DNA of 64,000 nucleotides from a virus. The notes beneath the pieces were generated by a model. That model was not told the origin of the DNA, ran no database searches, and saw only the letters and a program-made list of their open reading frames with translations. Of the stretch, positions 29,817 through 37,699 are shown piece by piece (the stretch's first letter is position 1; every line of letters begins with the position of its first letter). The DNA lies in IMG/VR virus record IMGVR_UViG_3300037541_000804, positions 101,330 to 165,329 of that record, one strand, 5' to 3'. A program made the position numbers and the translations under genes.

Positions 29817-29959
29817 GATTTGTAGTATATTGGTTGATTTTTTCTCTTGTTAAGCAATAAGATACACCAGCTTTTGCGTTTGTCAAAATACTTCACATCC
29901 CAGAAGACTATTTGCCAGCCTTTTTCGCAAGTGTGGTAGCTAAATAGATTGAATTCCAT
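29777..29959 (-). CDS. Hypothetical basic protein, 60 aa
   Basis: Starts at an ATG inside the end of the sigma-factor gene and overlaps the next gene by 40 bases. Aromatic first half, Lys-rich second half. The double overlap lowers confidence. Confidence 0.4.
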   Translation of the reverse strand: MEFNLFSYHTCEKGWQIVFWDVKYFDKRKSWCILLLNKRKNQPIYYKSCLTPKKEKSPLP

Positions 29960-30491
29960 TCTGGGTCTTAATAATTGTTTTCGCCTCGTCAATTACGGCC
30001 TTCATTACCCTGTGTTTGCATAGGTAAACTTGGCTGGATTTTACGTTGTATTTATTGGAAATTTCTTCCGTGGGTCGGCCCAAAATCACTCGTTCGATGA
30101 AATAATTGAAGTGTTTTTTAGTGAACTTTTGGCGGACATTTTTGGCCGCTTGTTTGATTATTCGCCATTGGTTTTTGGCCGTTTGGGATTCTTGCTTCGG
30201 CGAGGAGTCTTCTTCTAGCTCGTCAAGGTTGTTTTCTTCGCCGATTAAATTGTGGCTATTATTTCGTGCCGCGAGTTCTCTGTGGCGATCAATTAGCCTC
30301 CATTTGGCGATTCGATGAATATATCCAGCGTTAACATCGTCGTGAATCCTGCCAGCCTGAATTTTCTTGTAGAAGTCCAGTAAAACATTTTGCGCCAAAT
30401 CTTGGGCATCTGATTCTTGTAAGCCTTTGTTTCTGGCATGGGCAACAAGCTTGGGGAATTGGTCGGCGTAAACTTCTTCGAACTTTAGCAT
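29940..30491 (-). CDS. ECF-like RNA polymerase sigma factor
   Basis: 183 aa. Residues about 5-70 form region 2, with FPKLVAHARNKG, the DAQDLAQNVLLDFYKKI helix that contacts the -10, and a following helix IHRIAKWRLIDRHRE. A charged linker follows. Residues about 118-170 form region 4, a helix-turn-helix (TEEISNKYNVKSSQVYLCKH) for the -35. There is no region 3, as in ECF factors. It would redirect host RNA polymerase to phage promoters. The style is close to ECF groups of Planctomycetes and Verrucomicrobia, a weak host hint. Confidence 0.75.
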   Translation of the reverse strand: MLKFEEVYADQFPKLVAHARNKGLQESDAQDLAQNVLLDFYKKIQAGRIHDDVNAGYIHRIAKWRLIDRHRELAARNNSHNLIGEENNLDELEEDSSPKQESQTAKNQWRIIKQAAKNVRQKFTKKHFNYFIERVILGRPTEEISNKYNVKSSQVYLCKHRVMKAVIDEAKTIIKTQNGIQSI

Positions 30492-30712
30492 AGGATTTCA
30501 GATACAAGAATTTCTCCTTCGAGGGGTTGCCAAAGTGAGTTTGTCAGGTGAGGGTTGCTAACTTGTTGGCCGACATGGAAACCAGAGTCATTGTCGGCTA
30601 AAAAGCAGGTTAGAATTTGGTCGATGTGCTCTTCCTTGTTGTGAAAGACGGTTTTCTTCTGCGAGAGAACCCAAATGGATGATCGGGCGCTGTCTGTATA
30701 ATAGTCGGGCAT
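30485..30712 (-). CDS. Hypothetical protein, 75 aa
   Basis: Soluble, His-containing protein. Its stop overlaps the sigma-factor start by seven bases, so the two are probably translated together. It could be a partner or regulator of the sigma factor, by position only. Confidence 0.55.
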   Translation of the reverse strand: MPDYYTDSARSSIWVLSQKKTVFHNKEEHIDQILTCFLADNDSGFHVGQQVSNPHLTNSLWQPLEGEILVSEILC

Positions 30713-30718
30713 ATGTAT

Positions 30719-30937
30719 TTATTTAAATTCGCTCAATTGTTTTTCCAACCGCTCGACCGTTTCTGCGCTGTGGAAAATTTCGTACTCTTTGCCGCTAATG
30801 TATAGACCCTCTTTTGTTTTTACTTCCGTATTCGGCGGAAGTATTAAGACCTTGGCTTGGTAGATGCGGGAAAGCGGCGAAATGTCCGACTTTTGAACGC
30901 AGGATGCTAGGATGAAGATTAGTGGTAGGTATTTCAT
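30719..30937 (-). CDS. Small lipoprotein, possible outer-membrane spanin
   Basis: 72 aa from ATG 30937. MKYLPLIFILASC is a short signal with lipobox LASC, so the mature protein starts with a lipidated Cys. The rest has a Pro-containing stretch and a helical end (TVERLEKQLSEF). Next to a coiled-coil protein, a membrane protein and an amidase, it fits an o-spanin, although the mature part is longer than typical Rz1. Confidence 0.55.
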   Translation of the reverse strand: MKYLPLIFILASCVQKSDISPLSRIYQAKVLILPPNTEVKTKEGLYISGKEYEIFHSAETVERLEKQLSEFK

Positions 30938-30938
30938 T

Positions 30939-31187
30939 TTATTTCTGGAACAGCTTCTTAATTTCGGCCAGTTTTTTCTTTTCTTCAATTATCTCTGAAA
31001 CGATTTCCTCCGCACTTGATTGGCTAACGGAATCGGCCTTGCTTCTAAGAACTTGTCGTTGTTCGTCCAACTTGTCAAGACGCGAATCAAATTTTTCGAG
31101 CAAGTCAAAATAAACTGTCTTATTTTTGAGACGCAGGTATTCCGTGGCCGCTTCTAGGAAGGCTTGGAGGATGGCGAAGATGGTCAT
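30939..31187 (-). CDS. Coiled-coil protein, possible inner-membrane spanin
   Basis: 82 aa. A short hydrophobic N-terminal stretch (about 2-14) precedes a long charged coiled coil. The shape resembles Rz-type i-spanins, but the N-terminal segment is short for a membrane anchor. It overlaps the upstream gene by ATGA. Confidence 0.45.
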   Translation of the reverse strand: MTIFAILQAFLEAATEYLRLKNKTVYFDLLEKFDSRLDKLDEQRQVLRSKADSVSQSSAEEIVSEIIEEKKKLAEIKKLFQK

Positions 31188-31522
31188 TTCTCCTCCTTTT
31201 CGGGCCAGACAAATGGGTTTTGGAATTTTGGCAATCTGTTGAAGATATTGTATTCTTGTTTTAGGCCATAAGAAATTTCTCTCCAATCATTTAATAGTGA
31301 TACCATAATTGTAATAGGAGGAAAAGCTGAACTAAAAAGATAATTCCACGCCCAATCATTCTTCATGTGTGTATATGAACTAATCTTTCTCGCCACACAC
31401 CCAAGTAAAAACCATCCCCCGATAAAAACAATCGGCCAAGCTAGCCATCCCAACAGCCAAACGATTGAATTAAGGGCCAAACATGTTGCGGCGCTCAAGA
31501 GGATTACTTTTTTTGTTGTCAA
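31184..31522 (-). CDS. Membrane protein next to amidase, possible holin
   Basis: 112 aa with hydrophobic segments at about 5-25, 27-45 and 62-78, then a polar, charged tail. Position immediately after an amidase gene suggests a holin or antiholin. No family identity is claimed. Confidence 0.5.
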   Translation of the reverse strand: MTTKKVILLSAATCLALNSIVWLLGWLAWPIVFIGGWFLLGCVARKISSYTHMKNDWAWNYLFSSAFPPITIMVSLLNDWREISYGLKQEYNIFNRLPKFQNPFVWPEKEEK

Positions 31523-31530
31523 ACTGTTTG

Positions 31531-32286
31531 TTATTTTTGTTTGATATTTTCTAACTCACTAGCTGGGGCCATTGTAGTTTCTAACTTGGCATCAAAATAC
31601 GCGAACTCCAGATGATCGTCAAGCCAAAAAAAGTCTTTTCCCGAACGGCGGAGGTTTTTGGCGATTTCAGAGCTAGAATAACCTTTTTCGGCCAAAGTTT
31701 TAGCTACGGGAACAAATGTTTTTAGTTGATCAACCACTTTTAAGACAGGACTCTTACTCCTAAGCTCCTCATCAACCATCTCAACAATCCAATCATGGGA
31801 AACCTTATTTCCAGGGCATGACTTGCTTGTACGCTTATCAAGTCTGTGTAGAGTAACCGTATCTTTATTAGCTGGCAAAGAGAGCCATCTCAAGAGTTCT
31901 GCCGTTGTTTTGGCCGTTGTTTTCCAAACCTCCAGTCCTCTGCCAGATTTAGGGTCTTCAACGTCGTAATTCCCCAAAGCTTCAATACCAATAGCCGTTG
32001 AGTTCCAGCCTACAGAATGAATGCCCTTAATTGTCGGTGGCGTCATTCCCCAAATTTGGTCTTCATCAGTGAAAAAATGCGGCCCCTTAGACCATCCTAA
32101 TCCTTGATAAAAGGATTTCAGGTTTTCAAGATGTTGGGCCGTAAAACCCTTTGGTCGTTGAGCTAAACTTGGTGCCGCGCAATGGTGCAAGCACACTCGC
32201 TTAACCCAATCGGGTCGTTTCAGGGTTTTCAAATATTCTCCAAATGATTCTGGAGTCCAGACTTTGCCGACATTGTTATAACTCAT
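31531..32286 (-). CDS. N-acetylmuramoyl-L-alanine amidase (endolysin)
   Basis: 251 aa. The amidase-2 fold shows zinc ligands LHH (34-35), TLHR and SCPG, with GIHSVGWNSTAIGIEALGN between. It should cut the bond between muramic acid and the stem peptide. The last 70 residues (about 180-251) form an extra domain: KTLAEKGYSSSEIAKNLR looks like a small wall-binding or dimerisation helix unit. No signal peptide, so it would need the nearby membrane protein for release. This is the second wall hydrolase in the window. Confidence 0.85.
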   Translation of the reverse strand: MSYNNVGKVWTPESFGEYLKTLKRPDWVKRVCLHHCAAPSLAQRPKGFTAQHLENLKSFYQGLGWSKGPHFFTDEDQIWGMTPPTIKGIHSVGWNSTAIGIEALGNYDVEDPKSGRGLEVWKTTAKTTAELLRWLSLPANKDTVTLHRLDKRTSKSCPGNKVSHDWIVEMVDEELRSKSPVLKVVDQLKTFVPVAKTLAEKGYSSSEIAKNLRRSGKDFFWLDDHLEFAYFDAKLETTMAPASELENIKQK

Positions 32287-32304
32287 GTTTTTTTGTTTTT
32301 AAAT

Positions 32305-32424
32305 TGGTCGCCCGCAGGGATTTGAACCCTATCTCTCCAACAATAGGAGCGCTTTACCGACTACTAGATCGCCACGTTTTCGTCTCTAGCAAGACTACTT
32401 TGTGCCTGATTAAGCTATTGGGCG
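32305..32424 (-). tRNA. tRNA-like gene interrupted in the D-loop
   Basis: The 3' half is near standard: TCGGTAAAGC, a CTCC/GGAG stem, T-loop TTCAAAT with AGGG/CCCT, GGGCG acceptor, then A-CCA encoded. The matching 5' acceptor CGCCC, T8-A9 and D-stem GCTT lie about 47 bases further upstream than they should. Removing about 47 bases after GCTTA would restore a normal D-arm. The 7-base anticodon loop TATTGTT lacks U33, so the isotype is uncertain and the gene may be dead. Confidence 0.5.
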
Positions 32425-32432
32425 TTGTTTTG

Positions 32433-32597
32433 TTATTTTTTGAAACTTTTTAGTGCGTCGTCCCATCTTTTATAGGATTCGGCGAATAGATTTTTGTCTT
32501 TTTTCTCGGCGGAGGATTGCGACAAGTTGAATGCTATGTTGGACAAAATTTGGCCCGCCTGGATCAGGGTTTCTAGTTTTTTGGATGGCTTGGTCAT
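32433..32597 (-). CDS. Hypothetical helical protein, 54 aa
   Basis: Lys/Ser/Leu-rich helix pair. The ATG at 32597 follows the upstream stop by two bases. Unrecognised. Confidence 0.5.
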   Translation of the reverse strand: MTKPSKKLETLIQAGQILSNIAFNLSQSSAEKKDKNLFAESYKRWDDALKSFKK

Positions 32598-32599
32598 GG

Positions 32600-32758
32600 T
32601 TAGTTTCGGAAAAGGATTCCCAGTGCGGCAAAAATAAATGTCGCCCAAAGAATCGCGCCGCCTAGTTCAGTCGAGGCATCTTCGCCCTTCCTGTATTCGT
32701 CCAATGTTGTCACAAAGCTCAACCCGACAAAAACAATAGCCGCTGGTAGGAGACACAT
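32600..32758 (-). CDS. Small membrane protein, 52 aa
   Basis: Two hydrophobic segments (about 2-19 and 34-50) around a charged loop with Glu-Tyr-Arg-Lys. Close to the lysis group, so an envelope role is possible. Confidence 0.5.
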   Translation of the reverse strand: MCLLPAAIVFVGLSFVTTLDEYRKGEDASTELGGAILWATFIFAALGILFRN

Positions 32759-32760
32759 AA

Positions 32761-32979
32761 TTATCGAAAGCAGGGTTGATTGTAGCCATCCTCGTGATTT
32801 TGAAAGTACAGTTCAGAAAGGAAAAACGGAACGATAGTATCTCTCCCGTCAATTTCAACGTCAACAATTCCTTTTTTAGATGGGGAAGAAATGATTTTGC
32901 CAGTTGATCCTTTCTTAAGGAAAGTCCCGTTCTCCCAAAGAGAGATTCGCTGGCCGATTAGTTTTTGTTTACTTTTCAT
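32761..32979 (-). CDS. Small beta-barrel-like protein, 72 aa
   Basis: Short strands with Gly turns (about 10-50), resembling an SH3-like barrel, then a polar tail. Prediction is by eye only. Confidence 0.5.
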   Translation of the reverse strand: MKSKQKLIGQRISLWENGTFLKKGSTGKIISSPSKKGIVDVEIDGRDTIVPFFLSELYFQNHEDGYNQPCFR

Positions 32980-32981
32980 AT

Positions 32982-33176
32982 TCAGTCTAGATATTTGACG
33001 AACCCATTTTTGTTTTTGAGATTAAGCTTTTCAAGAAGAGTCATTTCTTCGGCCAAAGTTAGGGTTTGTTCGCCGAACACTTGTTCGTATTTAACAACGG
33101 ACTTGCTATGGGATTCGTAAAGCATGCCAGCTACAAGACTTAGCGATAGGGTGAGAGAGGTGAAAAATGGTTTCAT
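32982..33176 (-). CDS. Small exported protein, 64 aa
   Basis: An N-terminal hydrophobic stretch (about 4-19) looks like a signal peptide or anchor. The remainder is helical and charged. Overlaps the upstream gene by four bases. Confidence 0.5.
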   Translation of the reverse strand: MKPFFTSLTLSLSLVAGMLYESHSKSVVKYEQVFGEQTLTLAEEMTLLEKLNLKNKNGFVKYLD

Positions 33177-33457
33177 GGGTTAAGAACTTCGAGGGCTATT
33201 TTAGCACAGTTTTCGCTATCTGTCAACCACGCAAACAAAGTTAAGTGATTTTCGCCGATAATTTCAACGTGTTGGATTTCCAAATCTACTTGTTTCTCGC
33301 CGAAAACTTTGGGCGCTTTTAAGTCATAAAGGCCACATGGGAAGCGTTCGTCGCAGGATTTTCCTTCCGCTTCTTTGAGAAGAGACAATTCGGCGTCCCA
33401 AATATCGTTATGATATTGGAGGAATAAGGGGGATTCGTCGGTTACTTTTAAGGTCAT
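33173..33457 (-). CDS. Hypothetical protein, 94 aa
   Basis: Acidic alpha/beta protein. TTGACA lies about 50 bases upstream of the next gene's start within it. No family recognised. Confidence 0.55.
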   Translation of the reverse strand: MTLKVTDESPLFLQYHNDIWDAELSLLKEAEGKSCDERFPCGLYDLKAPKVFGEKQVDLEIQHVEIIGENHLTLFAWLTDSENCAKIALEVLNP

Positions 33458-33469
33458 GTTTTTGCGGCC

Positions 33470-33796
33470 TTAAATTAAGCTCAAAACCTTATCCTTGTCA
33501 AGTAATTTATGCTCACGAAGTTTGAAAAATCTCACTCCTCGTTCTAAGTCTTTTAATTTTTCTTTTATTCTGCCGACTTCTTTTTCTAAGAGCGGCGCGA
33601 GAAAGTTTTTGGCCGCTTCAAGAGTTTCAAAATACTCGTCATGCATTGTCGAGCGGGAGACTGCTTTAATAATATCCTTTTCTCCCTCGAATAGGGCGGG
33701 ATTGACTAGCCAAACAGATTTGGCCGTGGCTTTTTGCACCAAGACTTCGTGAATGGCAAAAGTGTTACGACAGGCTCTATAGAAGGTTTTATACAT
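33470..33796 (-). CDS. Hypothetical protein, 108 aa
   Basis: Basic, with a helical C-terminal half (KEVGRIKEKLKDLERG). Overlaps the upstream gene by eight bases. Unrecognised. Confidence 0.55.
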   Translation of the reverse strand: MYKTFYRACRNTFAIHEVLVQKATAKSVWLVNPALFEGEKDIIKAVSRSTMHDEYFETLEAAKNFLAPLLEKEVGRIKEKLKDLERGVRFFKLREHKLLDKDKVLSLI

Positions 33797-33929
33797 CTTT
33801 TGGTTTTTCTACCAGCTTACAAACTATCTCATATTTTGTTCCGCCCGAACCGATCAAATCGCGAGCGCAGTTTTCGCCGATCCAACCAATCATGGTTTTG
33901 TAAAACTCTTGGTCTGTTCGTCTTTTCAT
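33789..33929 (-). CDS. Hypothetical protein, 46 aa
   Basis: The ATG at 33929 begins four bases after the upstream stop and avoids a large overlap. Lys/Arg-rich. Function unknown. Confidence 0.45.
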   Translation of the reverse strand: MKRRTDQEFYKTMIGWIGENCARDLIGSGGTKYEIVCKLVEKPKDV

Positions 33930-33933
33930 AAGA

Positions 33934-34074
33934 CTATTCTTCTGGCCCAATAATTTCTCGAATCTCACTGTACAATTCCGACCCGCGAGGGCCGCATTCG
34001 TAATCGTTTTCAATCATCCATTCAAGAATGTCTTGGAGGAGGGTTTTTATGTTGGGTGGGAGTTCTTCTTTCAT
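33934..34074 (-). CDS. Hypothetical helical protein, 46 aa
   Basis: Acidic helices. The start is one base after the upstream stop. A longer frame exists but would overlap that gene. Confidence 0.45.
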   Translation of the reverse strand: MKEELPPNIKTLLQDILEWMIENDYECGPRGSELYSEIREIIGPEE

Positions 34075-34075
34075 A

Positions 34076-34237
34076 TTAGTTATTAACTGGATATTCTTTC
34101 GTGACCAACCTTGACTCAAGGTGATTAATTACCCACTGCCACTTGAAAAACACTTTTTTGGGCATTTTTGCCTCGGAAACAATCCATCCACCTTCTGAGG
34201 CTTCGATTGTTAATTTGGAGTATTTTGTTTCGGCCAT
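34076..34237 (-). CDS. Hypothetical protein, 53 aa
   Basis: Small basic protein with Trp residues. The 68 bases before the next gene upstream hold no clear promoter. Unrecognised. Confidence 0.45.
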   Translation of the reverse strand: MAETKYSKLTIEASEGGWIVSEAKMPKKVFFKWQWVINHLESRLVTKEYPVNN

Positions 34238-34305
34238 ATTTTTGATGTGATTTCCCTCACCTTAGCAGTCTCGATAATGGAAAGCAAGTCTTTTCTTTGG
34301 AATCT

Positions 34306-35598
34306 TTATTCACCATTCCGAACGCTGTATTTTGCCTGCAATTTAGCCATTAGACCGAGCACTGGCTCATTATCTTTACCATTTTTATCAAGAAGATTAG
34401 AGTAGGAAAGCAAAGTTCTCCAAATTTGATCGAGAACACCCTTATCAAAGGCAATTGTTTCTGGAAAGGTCTTAGGTTCTGGGGATTTTTCTTCTACTTT
34501 GGCAAACTCCCACATAAATCCTTTACAAATACGCTTATAAGTAAGCGCTTTGCTAATATCGCCGCAAGCTTGCTTGTGAGTGGGGAAAAGAACTCTAGCG
34601 GCTTCCGCAATCGAAGAAAAAGTGTTTATAATTTCTAGGGAAGTTTTATCTAGTTGATTGATTGGTTTTGAGGACGTTGCCATGTTGAAGTTTTCTTTTT
34701 TATTGCCATCTTTATCGAAAGGATTGTGTTTGGAGCAGAGGATAATGTATTCGCTCATTTCTTCCGAAATATGTCTTAGTGCTAGTTTATTTCTGATTTG
34801 TTCATTAGGAATGATTTCCCCGCATTTTTCGCATCTATGTAAAAATTTTTGATCCGCCCCTCTTAAGAATTTAATTACCTCATCAAAATTCTTTCCTAGG
34901 TTCATTTTTTCTCTCAATTTCGTTGTGGAAGTTTGTAATTCTTCGCTCCATTGTTTTATGGTTTTACTCTCTCCCTCAAACTCCCACATCTTGGATAAGG
35001 ATTCAGCGCAGTTTCCACCTGATGGAGGCGTTAAGGCATCTTCGTTAGATAATCCTCTATTTAATCTATCTTTAATAACACTTTTGCTTATTCCCAATTC
35101 TCTAGACCACTGAGAAATGGTTTGGGTTTTCCCGTTAAAACTTACGAACCTGTTCGTTTTCCTGTTATTCGCTTGCTCTATTGCGGATGCCCATCGGCAA
35201 TTATTAGGTTCGTAATTGCCGTCATTAATTATGCGATCTAAAGAAAAACCCTCGGGTCTTTTACCCATGTCGGAAAGAAAATCTTCAAAACTTTTTTGCC
35301 ATCTATCACAAACCTTTATTCCTCGACCTCCGTAATTTTTATAATAATTATCTTTTTCATTACAACACCTATTCATCATAGAATTATATGAGCTTCTTTC
35401 TGGAGAAATAGTCCATCCTCCGTTAGACCTACCGCAGCCGCAAGACTTAGCTTTTCCCTTTTTTAAGAGGTCTGGCCAAATAGATTTTTCTTGGCCGCAG
35501 TCACAAAGACACCTCCATTTTGGTCTATCATAATATAGAACCAACAATTTGTGAAATCTTTGCCCTGTTAAATCTATTAATTTCGGCCCTTTTCCCAT
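34306..35598 (-). CDS. HNH-type homing endonuclease with NUMOD repeats
   Basis: 430 aa. The N-terminal zinc-binding segment CLCDCG...SCGC (about 31-55) precedes an HNH-like core with NYGGRGIKVCDRW, FSLDRI and NYEPNNCRWAS. Two helix-turn-helix units with ISQWSRELGIS and IKQWSEELQTS follow, then a zinc-knuckle-like part (CEKCG) and a NUMOD1-like unit (SSIAEAARVLF) near 330. Such free-standing endonucleases cut a conserved site and spread by gene conversion. Its start overlaps the PD-(D/E)XK gene by 22 bases. The last 60 residues match nothing I know. Confidence 0.7.
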   Translation of the reverse strand: MGKGPKLIDLTGQRFHKLLVLYYDRPKWRCLCDCGQEKSIWPDLLKKGKAKSCGCGRSNGGWTISPERSSYNSMMNRCCNEKDNYYKNYGGRGIKVCDRWQKSFEDFLSDMGKRPEGFSLDRIINDGNYEPNNCRWASAIEQANNRKTNRFVSFNGKTQTISQWSRELGISKSVIKDRLNRGLSNEDALTPPSGGNCAESLSKMWEFEGESKTIKQWSEELQTSTTKLREKMNLGKNFDEVIKFLRGADQKFLHRCEKCGEIIPNEQIRNKLALRHISEEMSEYIILCSKHNPFDKDGNKKENFNMATSSKPINQLDKTSLEIINTFSSIAEAARVLFPTHKQACGDISKALTYKRICKGFMWEFAKVEEKSPEPKTFPETIAFDKGVLDQIWRTLLSYSNLLDKNGKDNEPVLGLMAKLQAKYSVRNGE

Positions 35599-36101
35599 AT
35601 GGTGTATTTTATTTGATACAAATCTGTTGTTTTAATTAAACTTAATAGGTCTTGCCTACCAAACCTACGATACCCACAATACAACGCTTTTTTACTTTCG
35701 GTGACAAGTTTGTTAAAATCGCATAATTTTTCGACTAATTCTAGCAATTCTTTTCTAGAAACTATAATAAATTCATTTTCAAGCTCAAACGCTATATGAG
35801 AACTTTCTCCCAAAATCCAACCATTCTGACCCCTGCAATTCTTTTTTTCTATCCAAGTGTACTCAAAACATGGCTTTTCATTTGTGCGGCTAATTTTTTT
35901 CGCCCCTTTTACATCAATTTTCCACTCTTTCCCGTCTTTTTGAAGAATAAAATCAACATGGCTGAACTGTTCTTTGCGTCGAGCAACGCGAACGGAATAT
36001 CCCTTTTCTTCGGCCAATTGTTTAAATATTACTTCGGCGGAAAATCCCATCTCATGGCAGTCGTGTTTGTCCAGTGAATGTTTGAATTTTTTATGCTCCA
36101 T
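35577..36101 (-). CDS. PD-(D/E)XK nuclease-like protein
   Basis: 174 aa. The core reads GFSAEVIFKQLAEEKGYSV, then FSHVDFIL (first acidic residue) and KIDVKGAKK (D-x-K), the order of PD-(D/E)XK nucleases. Size and opening helix resemble Hjc-type Holliday junction resolvases and small restriction-like nucleases. With the RuvB-like ATPase elsewhere it might resolve recombination intermediates. It could equally be a homing or restriction enzyme. Confidence 0.6.
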   Translation of the reverse strand: MEHKKFKHSLDKHDCHEMGFSAEVIFKQLAEEKGYSVRVARRKEQFSHVDFILQKDGKEWKIDVKGAKKISRTNEKPCFEYTWIEKKNCRGQNGWILGESSHIAFELENEFIIVSRKELLELVEKLCDFNKLVTESKKALYCGYRRFGRQDLLSLIKTTDLYQIKYTIWEKGRN

Positions 36102-36264
36102 TGGTGAATTTTTCTAAGGTTATTGGCAGGGGCTTGGGTTTAGGACAATCGTTTCGCCAATTATCAGTGGCTTCGGGGTAAAACTCGTACAACATCCCCA
36201 TTTTTTGTAGAAAAACGTAGGCTGAAAGCGGCAAATTCTCCAGTTTAGGCTTAAAGTTCAACAT
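36091..36264 (-). CDS. Hypothetical protein, 57 aa
   Basis: The ATG at 36264 lies inside the end of the gene upstream. Pro-rich C-terminal half; function unknown. Confidence 0.45.
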   Translation of the reverse strand: MLNFKPKLENLPLSAYVFLQKMGMLYEFYPEATDNWRNDCPKPKPLPITLEKFTNGA

Positions 36265-36748
36265 AATAGCAATCGCCAATTTGTTTTCCGCCAAGTTTTT
36301 TCATTAAGCGTTCGAAGGGTTTTCGGCGGAATTCTCTATTTATGTTCCACGCCACAATATCGTAACCGTAGTTTTTTTTCAGAAGGCGAAAAACCTCGCG
36401 AAGATTCATCATTGAATCATATGGTTTAGTTTCTCCCTCTGATGCTCCCATAACGGCTACAGCAATTTTTCCCTCTGGAAGAAGAGCGTTTGGATCATCT
36501 AGCCAAAGTTTTCCATGTCCAAAAACAACAATTCGGCCCGTATTCCCTAAAAAACACAAATTGTTGACAAAATACTTGTTATAATATTCAGAAATCTTAT
36601 AGAGCCTATGAGACAATGATCCCTCGCCTAAAATTGAAATGGGCGGGCTTTTTAAGCAAAAGTTTCGCCATATGGCAAAGACTTTCTTCTCCTTGTCTGG
36701 GAATTTCCCGTTAATATTGAATGCCTCGAAGGTGTAACTCACTAACAA
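36251..36748 (-). CDS. GNAT-like acetyltransferase (candidate)
   Basis: 165 aa. The last 60 residues read like a GNAT C-terminus: a MMNLREVFRLLKKNYGYD helix, strand DIVAWNI, a helix with FERLMKKLG and a final strand DCYYVEL. No clear acetyl-CoA loop is visible in the middle. It stands back-to-back with the tail operon, and phage GNAT-like proteins are sometimes virion-linked. Confidence 0.4.
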   Translation of the reverse strand: MLVSYTFEAFNINGKFPDKEKKVFAIWRNFCLKSPPISILGEGSLSHRLYKISEYYNKYFVNNLCFLGNTGRIVVFGHGKLWLDDPNALLPEGKIAVAVMGASEGETKPYDSMMNLREVFRLLKKNYGYDIVAWNINREFRRKPFERLMKKLGGKQIGDCYYVEL

Positions 36749-36766
36749 GGATTACGGACGAAACTT

Positions 36767-37699
36767 ATGGCTCTTTCAGAAAAGGTAAAAAAATCACTGC
36801 TCCAAATTGCGCCTAGCGCAGTGGTGAACTTGTATCGCCTTTACTACGACACCTTACAAGAGCCTGAAAATTTCTTCCCTTTCAATAATGGAACGAATGG
36901 TTTTAACGGGTCAATCATTTTCGGCGGAACAAGATACCTCCCTATTGCTGCCGAAATTGACTCTACTGAAACAAACATTCAACAGCGTATTTCTCGGCCC
37001 AAAATCAAGATTTCTAATACTCAGGGCAAAATCTCCCTACTTTTGCGTCGAAAGAATGAACTTCGCAATGCAAAAATTGTAATAATTAAAACCCTTGTAA
37101 AGTTTCTAGATGCAGAAAATTTCGATAGTGGCGTTAATCCTTATGGTATTTCTGACCCCAACGCTATAATTTCTAGAGAAGAATTTGTTGTTTCTCAGAA
37201 GGTCGGCGAAAACAAAGAGATGGTGGAGCTTGAATTAACTTATCCATTTGATTTGGAAGGCTTTAATATTGCAGGCAAAACTATCATTTCAAACTATTGC
37301 ACGTTCCAATATCGCGGCAAGGGTTGTAATTATTGCGGGCCTCCTATCGCAAAAGCTGATGATAGCAGTTTTTCTTACCCATTCAACGGAAGCTACAACA
37401 TTAAATCCGCCGAAAATCTTTGGGTGAATGGCGAAAACTATACTAGAGGAATGGCCGTTTATGTTGAAAACTACAAAAACCCGCCAAAAACAGTTTTCGT
37501 TTGCATTGCAAATCACGTTTCCAGCCCAACGAATAATCCAAACCAACCAGACGGCGCAATATACTGGGAAAAAGACGAATGTTCAAAAACAATAAACGGT
37601 TGTAAGAAAAGATTCGCAGAAGACCCAACAAACCCATGTTACAAGGGCTACCTACCATTTGGCGGCTACCCTGCAACAGATAAATACCGATTCGGCTAA
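36767..37699 (+). CDS. Minor tail protein L-like
   Basis: 310 aa, longer than lambda gpL (232 aa). Two Cys groups, NYCTFQYRGKGCNYCG (about 180-197) and ECSKTINGCKKRF (about 270-283), supply the four Cys that bind an iron-sulfur cluster in gpL. The closing LPFGGYPA motif is also diagnostic. It sits at the tail tip between the tail tube and J. First gene of the only long rightward operon. Opposed to the gene at 36251 with an 18-base gap. No Shine-Dalgarno is visible. Confidence 0.8.
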   Translation: MALSEKVKKSLLQIAPSAVVNLYRLYYDTLQEPENFFPFNNGTNGFNGSIIFGGTRYLPIAAEIDSTETNIQQRISRPKIKISNTQGKISLLLRRKNELRNAKIVIIKTLVKFLDAENFDSGVNPYGISDPNAIISREEFVVSQKVGENKEMVELELTYPFDLEGFNIAGKTIISNYCTFQYRGKGCNYCGPPIAKADDSSFSYPFNGSYNIKSAENLWVNGENYTRGMAVYVENYKNPPKTVFVCIANHVSSPTNNPNQPDGAIYWEKDECSKTINGCKKRFAEDPTNPCYKGYLPFGGYPATDKYRFG

